Source: Mactra quadrangularis (lineage: Eukaryota; Mollusca; Bivalvia; Venerida; Mactridae). From it: DNA of 64,000 nt. The stretch is from assembly GCA_025267735.1 (NCBI GenBank), contig CM046298.1, positions 35,525,264 to 35,589,263 of the forward strand, written 5' to 3'. Within the stretch, counting starts at the first letter, position 1, and each line of letters starts with the position of its first letter. The notes under the pieces are model-generated. The model was not told where the DNA came from. It ran no database searches and worked only from the letters and a program-made list of their open reading frames with translations. The position numbers and the translations under genes were made by a program. This document shows, piece after piece, positions 48,201-60,450 of the stretch.

Positions 48201-49517
48201 TTGTGTGTGCTGACTTTATGTGGTATTTTGTACTCAAGGTTTTTGTTTATTTTTTATGTTGATGTTTTTGAAGTTGTTTTGTGTTGAAATATGGTAAGCC
48301 CAGTTTAGGATCATTGTTTCTGTGTATGGAATGAGACATTTGATCACAAAGGATTTAAGTCTAAATCTTTACTCTAATGCGTCCCAGGAATGGTGGTTAG
48401 GTGAATGGTATACTTCTTAATGAGATTGGATTCGTTTTGACTAATATGTATTATAACACTATCATTAAAACAGCAAGTCCTGTGAACTTTGTGAATAATA
48501 CAAGTTGAAATTCATAATTCTTTATTGTTGAAATTGGGTGTAAAACTTGGAAATAACTCATTCCTCAATATAAAAGAATGTTGTGTTTCCATAGTAGATA
48601 TTGTCCATAAAATCAGCCATGCTACAAATCTTAAATAAATGGTAGAGTGGCTGATTGGATCAATAAGAAACTGTTGAAGTAACTATGTTGGTGTCAATTG
48701 GTTTTTATATGGAGGAATTCATAATTCATTTGACAAGCTTTCTATTGGCCATTAGTTGTTAGTTGTTTGCTATTCCAGTGAATGGGAGAAGCTACAAGAA
48801 AGTACTGGTCATTTTTATAGTGTGGAGAACTAAACACTGTAATTTGTGGTCATTACTAACCTCCTAATTCCATGAAAATAATTCTGACTCTGTAGATTGT
48901 GGTTGATTACAATCAATGTTGTTTATTTTGTAGGAACATGTAGCCATATTTTATAGATATGGTCGGGCCACTGTTAAATATTTTAGACTTTTTTGTGTTG
49001 ATAAAAGTTAATGGTATAGAGGTTTAAACTGTCTTTAAGTTTATAATTGATATAAATTATGTAATTGACGGTGATTAAGTAATTTGCCAGTTAACATGTT
49101 AGCTATTTTGTTCTGTTGATGTATTATTTTCTGAGAGAGTGATTGTGAATATGTTTGCTATTTTGTTCAGTATATAATTTGTTTTTTTTTGTGGGTAGGA
49201 GAAGGGAAGGGGTGATGTAATGTTCATGAACAAAACTAATTCAATATAGCTGATGTGTTATACATATTTCACAGTTGGTTCCATTTATAAATGCATCATT
49301 ATGTAGTTAGAGTTAGGTCATTCATTATAATTATTGCTATAGGATCATAATTAATATTGATTATGATGAATTACAACATTTTCTGTCTTGATGTATTTTG
49401 TTGTTTTTTCTACTCTTTTTTCTAATTAAACTGGACAAAACATTTGTATGTAGCTTGTAAGACTCCTGGAACTTCCTGGAACAAAATCAGCAAATCTTTA
49501 AATGGGTGTTACAAGGA
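45224..49517. other. Intron-like DNA without recognised features
   Basis: ATGCTCGGATGGAA is directly repeated at about 45240 and 45259. A C-rich patch lies near 46025. A possible SINE-body relic (GGAATGGTGGTTAGGTGAAT) lies near 48388. No gene was found in 4.3 kb. Confidence 0.4.
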
Positions 49518-49869
49518 CACAGCTTTGTGAAATGACAGCTATCAGTGTCCCACAGCTTTGTAAAATGGTATCTAACTGTGTCCAACAGCTTTGTGAAATG
49601 ACAGCTTGGTTCCACAGCTTTGTGAAATGGCAGTTGGGTTCCACAGCTTTGTGAAATGACAGCTATATGTGTCCCACAGCTTTGTAAAATGGTATCAAGC
49701 TACGTCCCACAGCTTTGTAAAATGGTATCTAGCTGTGTTCTACAGCTTTGTAAAATGGTATCTAGCTGTGTTCCATAGCTTTGTAAAATGGTATCTAGCT
49801 GTGTCCCACAGCTTTGTAAAATGGTATCTATCTGTGTTCCATAGCTTTGTCCTACAGCTTTTTGAAATG
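49518..49869 (+). repeat. ~33-bp minisatellite, CACAGCTTTGTAAAATGGTATCTAGCTGTGTTC type
   Basis: About eleven or twelve units share CACAGCTTTGT(A/G)AAATG. The left units read GACAGCT after this, the right units GGTATCTAGC. Because the period is 33 in the right half, one frame stays open with a repeating 11-residue SFVKWYLAVFH motif (49669-49896). This follows from the period and is not evidence of a gene. Confidence 0.9.
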
Positions 49870-50089
49870 CTTTATGTTTATGGTGTGATGCTCTGAAATA
49901 AAACAGAAATAATATTCATATTAAAAAGTAGAAAGTTCATTCTATATTACATGGCTATTAATTCTGACATTTAGTGACATTTTGTTTTGTGAATAAAATA
50001 TGTATATTATATTATACATGGGACCTGTTCATATATGCCACTATATTGTGTGAATCTATGTTAAACTTCTTAGTTGATATGAAATTCAG

Positions 50090-50185
50090 AACTTGGGAGG
50101 CCAAAAAAAGGATTCTTTTCCTAAGTAACAAATGAAGAGAGCTTATAATTCAAGAATTTGAACATTTTGAACTTTCACCTATGCT
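50090..50185. repeat. Foldback repeat with TTTCACC ends, copy 3 (partial)
   Basis: GGATTCTTTTCCTAAG and AACATTTTGAACTTTCACCT match the interior and right end of the family at 55218 and 58840. The left end is not evident. Confidence 0.45.
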
Positions 50186-51059
50186 TTAAATTGAGTGATT
50201 CTTAGTAAAGTTCTCCAGTTCTTTGTTCAGTTTACAAGTTTAGCCAACCCTCATACTTACACCATGTATAAGATGCATTTTACCCTTCAACACTCTTTAC
50301 TATAAAAAACCCTCTAAACTATAAACCAATATTTATATCAGCATCATTTTGATAAGCCAGTGAAAAGCTACTCTACAACTTCATTATTTACATGTTGGTC
50401 TAGTTTTACACTAACCCCATCATTTTTCTTTGTATTTGGACCCATTATCATACACAGTGACAAAGACCTGTCACAGTCTCCATATGATCCTAGCCATGGT
50501 TTATATTATATGTTGGCAACCACTAATCCCATGGTAGATTTCTTGCATGGACATCTTCCTTAATTGCATATTGATTCATTTCCAGCTTGAGATTACTGTT
50601 TTATATTCTCAATTTTGTCTAATAAAGCTTGTATCAATCGTTGGCATGGATCCGGAACTTTTGAGAAGATCTAATTTTCCTCGCAATTTTTAATTCACTC
50701 CTTATTTCATATTAAGATTATTGAATCTTCGTTAGAAAAATTGATGTCCCTTGTTGGCTTAAAATATTTTCTGAATAATTAAGGTTGGCCCTTTTTTGGT
50801 GCTAATATTATCATATAATCCAGTAGTTAATAAAGCATTTTTTCTCTGATAATCACTGATTAGGTGCATGAAATTGATTTGGAAACCAGACAGTGATTGA
50901 AGAAATCATGTATGGATAAGAAATGTAGCTATACAATGAATATGTACTTTTGGTAGTATTTGTGATTATAATATATTTATAATCAATTATTATAGTTTAT
51001 AATGCCTTGTTCAGATATTGTTTAGCTGACTTACATAATAATCGTATACTCTCAGCTGA

Positions 51060-51310
51060 CGTCTGCCTAGCTAGCTTAGTTGGTTGCATGCAAGTCTACT
51101 AATACTAAGGTTGATTCTTAGGCATACTATCAAAGAGTTTGGTCATGAAACTGATGATACAGGGTCATAGGTATAAGCTCGGCCAGCAACATTAGATCTT
51201 ACTGTGAGAAAGTTAGTTAGTTTTATATAGAGAATGGGATATGGTATCTTACTGGTGTGTCACAGTAATGGTGGTAAGGTGAACTGTTTGCTTCACTGTC
51301 TGACAGTGAC
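51060..51310 (+). repeat. tRNA-derived SINE-like repeat
   Basis: CTAGCTTAGTTGGTTGCATG is a good A-box-type sequence, and GGTTGATTCTTAGG sits about 35 bp later as a degenerate B box. A related body fragment (AATGGTGGTAAGGTGAA here at 51268, AATGGTGGTTAGGTGAAT near 48389) suggests a separate SINE family from 16464. Confidence 0.45.
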
Positions 51311-51760
51311 TTGTTGAAAGCAGGACATGAAACCAAACCAAACTAAACTATGATAGATTGATATCAATGTATCCTTGATGTCAATATTGTAGCAAGTTTG
51401 TCTTGACGAATGTGTTAATGGAATACAGTGACAAGTGTCAGCTTTCTTTCTCTTGTTGAAAATGACTCCGCCTCTTTTTTCCTCCAATGCTGTTATAGTC
51501 CCATTAATGTCTTTTTCATGATGGCTTTTTGATCTCTGAGTGTTTAGGGGAATCTGAAATCATTTGTTATGCAGCTGACACAAAAAATCTGTGATGGAAT
51601 TTTTCTCCAATTTCTCAAGTCTTGGAAGATGAGAAAATAATGCATTTAATAGAGTCATTGACCATTAGCCTACTTCTTGTCCCTTTGGTATTACACAAAT
51701 GTATTTTCCATTATGTTAGTTTTATACAGCTTGTAATCTTGACTAAAAAATTACGTATGA

Positions 51761-52040
51761 ATTGCTTATATTTTGTATAAATGGTTAATATTTTGTATAA
51801 ATGGTTAGTATTATGTATAAATGGTTAGTATTATGTGTAAATGGTTAATATTTTGTATAAATGGTTAGTATTATGTGTAAATGGTTAATATTTTGTATAA
51901 ATGGTTAGTATTATGTATAAATGGTTAGTATTATGTATAAATGGTTAGTATTATGTGTAAATGGTTAATACTTAGTATAAATGGTTAATATTGCATAAAA
52001 ATTGTTGATATTTCATATAAATGGTTAATATTACATATAC
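51761..52040 (+). repeat. 20-bp minisatellite, TATAAATGGTTAGTATTATG type
   Basis: About thirteen units share (A)TAAATGGTTA(A/G)TATT. The variants AATATTTTGT and AGTATTATGT form short blocks that are themselves repeated, indicating duplication of multi-unit segments. Confidence 0.95.
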
Positions 52041-52154
52041 TCAAGTGTCTATATTTTGTCACCCTAAGGATTTAAATGGAAATAAGAAAAAACATGAGGA
52101 ATAGATAATTGTAACTGCTTATTTGCTCTTGAAATCACTTGAGTGTTAAATACT

Positions 52155-52277
52155 ATGCATAGAATCATTTTTCCCACGGCAACCCACGCGCACCTGGTGA
52201 AATCTAGCAGTATCTCAACCAAAATAGAAATGGTGACGAAATTAGGACAGGGACGAAATGATGACCTCGGAGGATAA
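52155..52277 (+). CDS. Candidate small ORF, 40 codons, in a G+C-rich island
   Basis: An ATG at 52155 opens MHRIIFPTATHAHLVKSSS, continues through a Lys/Gln/Gly-containing segment and stops at 52275-52277. The island is conspicuously richer in G+C and CpG than the minisatellites on both sides. I do not recognise the peptide. It could be a smORF, an exon in a longer transcript, or a conserved regulatory island (it holds a CCCACGGCAAC word). The reading frame is short enough to be chance. Confidence 0.2.
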   Translation: MHRIIFPTATHAHLVKSSSISTKIEMVTKLGQGRNDDLGG

Positions 52278-52282
52278 ATAAA

Positions 52283-52440
52283 GTTAATATTTTACATAAA
52301 TGGTTAATATTTCACAAAAATGGTTAATATTACATTATAAATTATTGACCACTTTAATGTAATATTAACCATTTTAATGATTAAAATGGTTAATAATACA
52401 TTAAAGTGGTTAATTTTCCTATAAATAGTTGATGATTTAT
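52283..52440. repeat. Decayed, inverted continuation of the AAATGGTTAATATT minisatellite
   Basis: Units like ATAAATGGTTAATATTTCAC resume after the island and then invert. Positions 52348-52378 and 52380-52410 are reverse complements over 31 bp with one mismatch and a one-base centre. They carry ATTAACCATTTTAAT and its mirror, giving a strong cruciform or hairpin candidate. Confidence 0.85.
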
Positions 52441-52771
52441 GGTAATAGTTGCTACTGCCATGTTGATAGGAATTCTAAATTTCAGAATTTAGTGTGTGCT
52501 AGGGTAGTTCCTTTTGAAGATTGGCTCTGATTTACAGAACATTGTACAGGGGAGACAACACAGTTATGAAAACTGCAAACAATGAATAAAAAACAGTGTT
52601 TTGATGATTTTTCAGTTTATAGGCTCTTTTATTATGATTGAAGTTTAAATCTGATTTTAAATATTTAGATTTTCACCTTATCTTTTTAAGAGGATACCAA
52701 TATTAGATTAATTCTGGACTTGAGATTTTCATTACAATTGAAAGTGTGAAATTAACTAATGTCAGGTGACA

Positions 52772-53040
52772 ATGGACGTTTTTAGTGAAGATATTACGGC
52801 GCTTGTTTCTCATGGCGTCAACGAAGGTTGGCCAGAGTGACAATTAATGATGATTTTAGCTGTCCGCTGAGTCCCCAGTCAGAAGATTTGTTTCTCATAT
52901 TTACGAAGAACACGACTCCCTTGGGACAAACAAAAGCATATGAAAATAGAGGAATCGTAATATTGGAGGCTTTGTGTATATTGATTTTGCATTTACAAAG
53001 ACGGTTTATGGTACTACTTAGCATTTCAAGCAAGAGTTAG
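52772..53040. other. G+C-raised island, possible exon, conserved element or relic
   Basis: Two overlapping frames on opposite strands are open here: plus from about 52789 to 53037, and minus 53033-52818. A 22-codon frame also starts ATGGACGTTTTTAGTGAAGA at 52772. Composition (TTACGGCGCTTG, TGTCCGCTGAGTCCCCAGTC) stands out from the flanks. I could not recognise a product in any frame, and no frame is bounded by convincing splice sites. Confidence 0.3.
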
Positions 53041-54020
53041 ATACATTTTGATGTGTTATGCCATACCTAATATTTTTTTAAGTTTTCTGTGCATAAAGAC
53101 AAATTTGATAAGAATTTTAAGATAGGCATGTGCATTTTCACTGTATATTGAAGACATACCCAGCTTGTGTTAATTAACCACCACATTTATAAAACTTAAG
53201 GGTCATTGTTTTCTATGTTAGTATAGAATTAACTTACAGTTTTTCTATATTTTGTCATATGATAAAGCATAGGCACTAGTTTTGATTAATGTGCTCATTA
53301 GATAACTTTCGCTAAGGCACCTACTATTTGACATTGGCAAAGCACACATTACTTAATTTTGGCAAATTAAAACCTGTACCGTTGTTTAATTCCACAACAA
53401 AATATAGACATCTGTATGTTATTGCTTAATTATTTGATAGGCCTACCCATACACGCTGTTTGAAAGCTGATTCTTTGCTTCAATTTCACACAATACATTA
53501 TGACACATTTCTCCACAATTTTTCTGCCAGAAAAGAGATTATTTTTTATACATTTGATGTTTAAATATTCCATGACTATTGTTTTTATATTGTAATAATG
53601 GACCCGTCATCAATCTGGATGATATTTCAGTATTATAAAAAACTCCCATGTTGTCAGTGCTTGGTTTGTTTTTATATTGTCAGTGCATTGTTTTCTATGC
53701 TATTAATATATCTCAGAAATGTTGACAGGTACTCAATGCAGCATGCTAGTAACAAAACAATGTATATGTGAACATTTTGACAGGCTTGTTTTCCTTGATA
53801 ACTATTATTACTATCATTGTCAAGCATTTTTTCCCTTTCTATTTCATATTTTCTGCTCTAATGGGTACTTTTGCTCCTCAACTCTTGTATGAGATTCCTC
53901 CTTGCTGTTTTGGAGAAAAACAACATCCAGAATATTTTTTTTTGACAGAAACAGAAGTGAAATGACTAATGGGCTTGAAGTTGGGATGAATATTTCATGT
54001 TCATATTTGTACCTGCGTGT

Positions 54021-54110
54021 GTCCCCACGGCAACACAGGACGGTAACAACCTGTCATAAAACATGATGTATCCTGTCATACATGTCCGTATCATCACCGG
54101 ATAGAAAGTA
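54021..54110. other. Small G+C-raised island with a CCCACGGCAAC word
   Basis: GTCCCCACGGCAACACAGGA shares CCCCACGGCAAC-type sequence with the island at 52170. The word resembles one half of an RFX-type X-box (GTTGCC-GGCAAC). No reading frame is supported. Confidence 0.2.
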
Positions 54111-55070
54111 GAAATTAATTGGCTCAGTGATGAACTTAATACAAATGGGACTCATGCATATTTTATGTGTTGTGTTCCCGTTGTTGTTTTATAATGGATA
54201 TTTGTATGGAAGTTATATCCATAAAATTCTGAATTATTATGAATTATAGAAACCTACCACATAGGGATTGTAATCTATGATATGTTGTCTCTATGATCAG
54301 TGGATACAGTAAGACTTGTTGTCTGGGAGACCAGTAGACTCTCTCTTTCTTGAGGCATTTAATAAGTCCTCATAGGTCAAACTTGTTTGGGACATTTAAA
54401 ACTTATTAAGGCCCAGATGAAAAGATGACTTTGCTTCCAGGCTTATTGGTATTCATCAGTTATTTATGCATGTTGTTTTTTTCGAAACTCATTTATGTTT
54501 AGGCATGCAGTAGGTAGCATGCAGCTAACATTAGAACCAATCAAAATTACTTTAAAGCCCCTATATCAAAAGTAAGTCTGTTTTTTGACTGCAAAGAAAA
54601 TAGACATTAATCTATTTCAATCACCTCTAATGAACAAGATTTTTTAAATATATGCAAATATTGCTTAGATATGTTCATGTTATTTATTTATCTCAAAGTG
54701 AAAGTAGATCGAAACCGAAAGTAGAATTCGGTTGTCAATACTTTAAACAAAAGTTTTGATCAGAGTATTTTAAAGATGAAGTCTTATTAGAGAAAAAAAC
54801 TTACTCTGAATTACATAATTAAGCTTATAAACTATCTTGGATCAGGTATATTAAACATCAGGGTATAAATGAATATAGTGTGCTCTTATAAAAGTACCCC
54901 ACTGTTTTAAGAATTGGACACTTTGTCAGACTCAAATTAAGAAAGCAGAATGGTTTGAACTGTTTATTGTGTCTTTAATGCATGTTATATTCTGATAACT
55001 TCATGGTTGCAAAACAGTTTTCAAGTCTACTGTTAATGAATATATCTTCATATAGTGGCTTTAACACAAT

Positions 55071-55152
55071 AATCAGGGCTGAATGAAACATTATTATAAC
55101 TCCCTTTATTTTCAAAAGAAGTTACAATAGTGTTTTGTTCAGCCCTTGATAC
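55071..55152. repeat. Foldback element with GGGCTGAA ends (uninterrupted copy)
   Basis: ATCAGGGCTGAATGAAACA and the inner TTATAACTCC pair with TTACAATAGTGTTTTGTTCAG and CCCTTGAT; 82 bp in all. It shows what the interrupted copy at 60451-60900 looked like before insertion. Confidence 0.75.
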
Positions 55153-55217
55153 CAGATCATGTCTAAATTTCTGACCTGAATGATTTTGGATGTGGATGCT
55201 CCCCTTGTCACACTAAT

Positions 55218-55361
55218 GCATGGGTGAAAATTTTCAGGACTGATCCTGAAGTTCAGGATTTTTGGAACAGAGAAAGGGTTCTTTCCATATGGTGATGTGG
55301 CCTTAAAAACATGAAATTTGGAAATTTCAGGATTTTGACAATGTTGAACTTTCTCCCTTGC
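55218..55361. repeat. Foldback repeat with GGGTGAAA ends, copy 4
   Basis: GCATGGGTGAAAATTTTCAG is mirrored by TTGAACTTTCTCCCTTGC. The interior shows AGAGAAAGGGTTCTTTCC and AATTTCAGGATTTTG. Confidence 0.7.
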
Positions 55362-56207
55362 TAATGTGAATTTACATGCGTCTTTCGGTTTGCATTTGCA
55401 AATGGAGCTGATGTGCTACCTTGGCAAAACACTGACCATTTGTTGTGGTATACTAGTGATGCTGTCTTACAAGACTTGTATTTTGATACAAATATGGATG
55501 GTTGGAAATATGAGAATACTGGTCAATTGTACTGAGTCATATATCAAATATACAATACATTAATTTAGAGGACAACACTTGTAGCCGTAGTCAATAATGC
55601 TAGAAATTAGTCATTAATACAAAGAAATGGAGAAAGAAAGTCTGTTTATTTCATAAGTACTCGTTGGTAGAGCTTTGATTACTGAGAACTTTGCGTGACA
55701 TGAAAATGTGACATCATATTTCAAGTTAATGCTCCGCAGGACATTGGTGACAACTTTCTTTTTAGCCAATCACAGTGTTAAAAGTATAAAAGTAAAAAAG
55801 CTCTACAGTTTTCTTGGTGTTTTTACTAAAACCGTCATGGACGTCTTGACTTGTAGTCGTGTACGTTGATTACCATATTGCATGTTACTGTCTGAAGTGT
55901 TCCTTAGATATAATTTGCCTTGTAAATCACTACCTCTGTAAGGAAAAAAAAACAATGTATATTATAAACATTAAGTCATGTACTTGAGTCTTAGAGTTTC
56001 CCCCATAGCGCTTAAAGAACTGTGTACATGGTCTAATTACATGGGAAAAAAATTTTTTTGATGAATGAATGGGAACCCTTGTAATGAAATGATGATGTAT
56101 TTCCATTGTTTGGAGCAATGTTCATTCATGTTTAAGCTTTATCTTGTGATTTACTAAAATACATGATGACCTATTTGTCTTAATGATGCTTTATTTCTTG
56201 TGTTATT

Positions 56208-56460
56208 CTTGGATTGCCACTTTGATATCATTGGATTGCCACTTTTTATATCATTGGATTGCCACTTTTGTTATCATTGGATTGCCAATTTTGATATCAT
56301 TGGACTGCCACTTTTAATATCTTTGGATTGCCACTCATAAAGTACTAAGATTGCCTCTTATGAAGTCATTATATTGCCACTTTAAATATCCTTGGATTGC
56401 CACTTTGGGTACTTGTAAGATTGCCATTGTTTATCAGTTGATTGCCACTTTTAATATCAT
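56208..56460 (+). repeat. ~24-bp minisatellite, ATTGGATTGCCACTTTTGATATC type
   Basis: About ten or eleven units contain GGATTGCCACTTT, with lengths of 22-27 bp and increasing divergence to the right (TAAGATTGCC, TATATTGCC variants). Confidence 0.9.
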
Positions 56461-56569
56461 TTGGTCAACCAGATACAATATTATTGGTTTGAAATAGACT
56501 TGCAATTTTATATGAAAATATTCATTAAATTATTGTGTTGGCTACCCAAGTTTAACTCCTTAACATCCC

Positions 56570-56809
56570 TTACTTAAAACTGGCCTGTTTTTGCTTATAT
56601 TGAATGAAGTTAGTCAATTTCCCAATCTCATCAGTCATGTCTTTTGAGGGAACCAGCATGTTCCCCGTCGTAGAAGAACACTCCTTTTCCTCCGCTCCTA
56701 GCATCTTCCAAGTATAGTCACATAATCTCCATGGATTTTCAATTTTTATATACATGTCCAATTTTGAGAATTCTGTTGAATTTAGTTGTAAGCCATACTC
56801 GCTAATCAA
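56570..56809 (-). CDS. Candidate minus-strand exon or gene relic, unidentified
   Basis: The frame runs for 79 codons from an internal Met and extends upstream to about 56833, where an AG could be an acceptor. Its composition looks protein-like: charged and mixed, with IENPWRLCDYTWKMLGAEEK followed by a Ser/Thr-rich stretch and MTDEIGKLTNFIQYK. It ends at a stop before 56570. I recognise no domain. Opposite orientation to the TIA-1/TIAR exon means it would belong to a nested gene or a mobile element. Confidence 0.25.
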   Translation of the reverse strand: MISEYGLQLNSTEFSKLDMYIKIENPWRLCDYTWKMLGAEEKECSSTTGNMLVPSKDMTDEIGKLTNFIQYKQKQASFK

Positions 56810-56833
56810 ATTTTGAAACCCTCCATAACTGAC

Positions 56834-58839
56834 TTAGTTTGATTTAGCGAGACATTTTTTTCCCTGGTTATATTGACAAGGGGAATAATAAGAGTCATAA
56901 GACTTCCATTAATTTTCAACGTAATTAATTAATGGGATAAAAACCATGACAATATATGACTTGAGGTGTAAACTCTAAAAATTTAATCATCATTTTCTGT
57001 CTTGTTATAGATCAGCTGTTTGCGTTGCCTGTCGACAATGTGTTACATTAGGCTGTAGACAGCGTATGATGTATCTTGTATCTAGGAAGGCATAATAGGT
57101 GCAACATGTAATAATATACACATTTATATATTATTGAAGTTTGAAATGTACTCACTAGTCACACTATTATATGATATTATACATGTACCTACCCCCCCCT
57201 TTCTCTCTCTATTTCATACTTTGACATGTTCTTGCCAGAGGCACATTTTATACACTAATAGTCATTTCTAATTAATTTTATAATTCAATATATTGATGGT
57301 ATAGGTTTTATTGATAATTATGATATTTTCTAGATGTTACTGTATGCAATCTTTACATCTGGATATGGACCTGTCTTTTAGTTTCTCTGTCCCAGACTTG
57401 ATGACGAGACTTAAAGACAAGATTCCTGGCATTAGTGTCTCACTGCCCTGTTGTTCCTGGCCTTGGCATAGTGTGAAATATTCTAAAGTTGTGATAAATA
57501 AATCATATTAAACACGCAGACTCTCTCAATAGAATATAACAATGAAAATTTATGATAATTCTCAACATCCGGTCATACAAGATTACATTGAATATACTTC
57601 TGACTTCATTTTATGATTTATTTATAAAATAAGGCAAACACTAAATCATAACCTTTTAATGTTTAATAACATCACCCATTTATACGTTATTTGATGAAAT
57701 CCATAATTCAGCCATTTTGTGAAATTAACGTTTTTTTTACGATTGACTGAACATATTAATAAGGAAATTGATACTTTTTACACCAATATTCCTGGCATTA
57801 ATTCTGTTAGAACTCTGGGTACTTAGAAACCCATATCTGGTTACAAATTTTCAATATAGATGAATAAACCATACACTGGCTCTACTTTTCTATATTAAGT
57901 TTGTTATTGAAAGCAAATACACAGAAACATTGAAATATGCATGAGTTGATATTGTTAGGGCTTGTGGATGGCAGCTGATGAATATTCATAATTTTAAGTG
58001 AAGTGATATTTGAAACTAGGGTCTGTAATGAAAACCATGTTAGGGTATTAATATTGTATGATCACTCATATATCAAATAATCAAGCTTTGAATGCCTTCT
58101 AGCCACTCTGTTCTCATTAATTATAGATAAGTTTTTCCTATACAATCATAAAACTATGGAATTAGTTTTAAAACTATTTTATGGCTAGAACTCTCAGATC
58201 TCCTATTATGATAAGGATGAAATGTACATACCTGTATTATTAGTGTGTATTTATACAGGTGAAAGATTTTTCTGTGAAATTTACTCTAGTATATTAATAT
58301 TTGTTTTAAATATTTTGAACGGTTTTCATATCTCTGGTTTCCACCTTTTATAAGTATGGTTTACTTAATTCCTATTACTATATAAGGATGGGTTGGCACA
58401 AAACTAGTTTACATATTTCTTTATTTATATGCAGTTAGACTTGTTTTGCTCTGACTCTACATGAATATTATGTTTTTCACCTCATATTGAGTATGAGTAT
58501 TACTTAAATGTAATCTGTCATGGTTAGATAGTGTGGTTTTCAAAATAATCAGACTTTGTGAATTTTTAATTTGCCTTAAGGTGCAATGGTTTTAGGGTTG
58601 AGTCATACAGTTAAACTTATGGTTGCAGGTCTTAGTTTAACAAAAATCCAGCCTTGAGCAGCTTTCAAAAATATTTACTATTAACTAAAATTTTGTACTA
58701 ATTTACACTTGTATTAAACACCCACCTGTCTAAAAAAGTCACCTTTGATTCCTAGTGCCTGACTGTATTATACAGTGTTCTAGACATGTATGAAGCAGGC
58801 AGACTGTAGTCAGGTTAAAATAATGCTAAATACATAGGT
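56834..58839. other. Intron-like DNA without recognised features
   Basis: It holds a C-run with a CT microsatellite at about 57190-57210. A 66-codon frame at 57311 (plus) begins at an AG and has an unrecognised product. No repeats of note. Confidence 0.35.
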
Positions 58840-58945
58840 GATGCTGATGTACAGGATTTTTGAGACCTGAGAAAGGGTTCTTTTCCAGTGTAAAATTGTT
58901 TTGATTTTAAAAGTTTGATAGTTCACAAATATTTAAACACAATAT
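58840..58945. repeat. Foldback-family fragment, copy 5
   Basis: GAGACCTGAGAAAGGGTTCT and TTTTCCAGTGTAAAA match the interior of copies at 55218 and 61684. The ends are degraded. Confidence 0.45.
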
Positions 58946-60450
58946 TTTGGTTACCAAATTTGTACATATGTGCATGTATCATATACAAAGAGTGTGGTAG
59001 AAAGACACATTGATAGGTTTGACGTTAGATTGTTAGAACATAGATATATAGCTGTAGGGGGTTTTGACATATAAATATAGCCAGATGTGTACTAACTTCC
59101 TATCTGTCAACTATGTCTATCTTATAATTGAATATTACACTTACATGTGTCAACTAATTTCATTTTCTAATTAAAAAAAAAACTTGTTATAATGTAATTT
59201 TTCATTCTCATCTTGAAAATCTGTAATTTGTTCCATATATGCAGTAACCTTAGTTATAGAGCCTGGATTGCTTGCTGTTAGTATGTGAAATATGCCAAGT
59301 CTGGGACTGGGTTATACCTTCCTTGCAGGCTTTTTTTGTCAGAGAGTTGGACAAATAATCAACAAAATTTTAGTAGACTTGTACTAGAAAGACAATCTCA
59401 CATTGTTCTTGTAGTTTTTACTAAACCTGTATTTTGTTCATTTTTTTCTCTTTAAATTGTTTTTTTTTACTAATATGATATAGTTTTGTGTGAGCTAGTC
59501 TGCGAGTTAAGCCTGTGGACCAAGTTCACTGAAATTGTCATCAGCTCTCAATATTTGTCATTAGTTCTAAGTAGTTTAGAAAATTAGTAGTCTGAAAAGT
59601 CAATTGATTTTTTGAAAAATTAATCAACCAGTTAAAAAAAAACAACCCTGTAAATAATGGATTTTAACCTATAAAATTTTGCCATAAGACATACTTATGC
59701 TTACTTATGGTTAAAGAACTACCAGTGCCTGTAGTTTGTTTTTGTTATAGTTAGATAAAAGTAAAATCTCACTAGTAAAGTTAGCCATTTCACTGAAACA
59801 AATGTCCAGGTTTCTCTTTCTTTTCATTTTGCAAGTTGAAATAAATTAACTAGCAAAAATGTCCAAATTTGAGGGCTGTATAAGAAATACCTTAATTATT
59901 TCTTTGTACATTTTTTTATACATTTCTATACAAACACTAACAAACCTTCCAAGCTCTGTGATAAAATACAATCTAATCAACCAGGATATATAATGCTAGG
60001 TTTCATCATATATACAATTATTTTTTGCGCATAGACCAAAGTGTATTTTCCCTGTAACTTTCTACCATTTCTCTTTTTCTATTTTTTCTTTACTGTTACC
60101 AAATGTTCACCCAATGACCCACGTCTAGCCTTACTAGTGAATAGAAGAAATTAGCCTTCTTTTTCTCCCGAGTTAATCAAATTTTGTTACTGCTAATGAC
60201 ATGTATCTATTGTACATCAAGTTGTTATCAAACATTTTCTTGGGCTATTCCAACGTTTTAGATACTTGGTGTATGCTGATATTGACCAATAGTTGAAATC
60301 AATGGTTGGTTTGACTATTAACTTGGTTTGGATAGGTAATATTACACTGGTGAGATAACCTGCTCGACATTCCTTGACAGGCCAATTTTCTGGGTTGGAG
60401 TTAAGTCATTGCCTTAGATTTACTTGAACACCAGTCCAATTCTTATGTCA

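Noticed and set aside
49669..49896. Repeat protein with SFVKWYLAV units
   Set aside because: The period of the minisatellite is 33 bp, so one frame stays open by arithmetic. No start context, splice sites or non-repeat domain.
50360..50563. 67-codon plus frame
   Set aside because: Ser/Thr/Phe-rich chance frame in A+T-rich DNA, no homology recognised, no splice sites.
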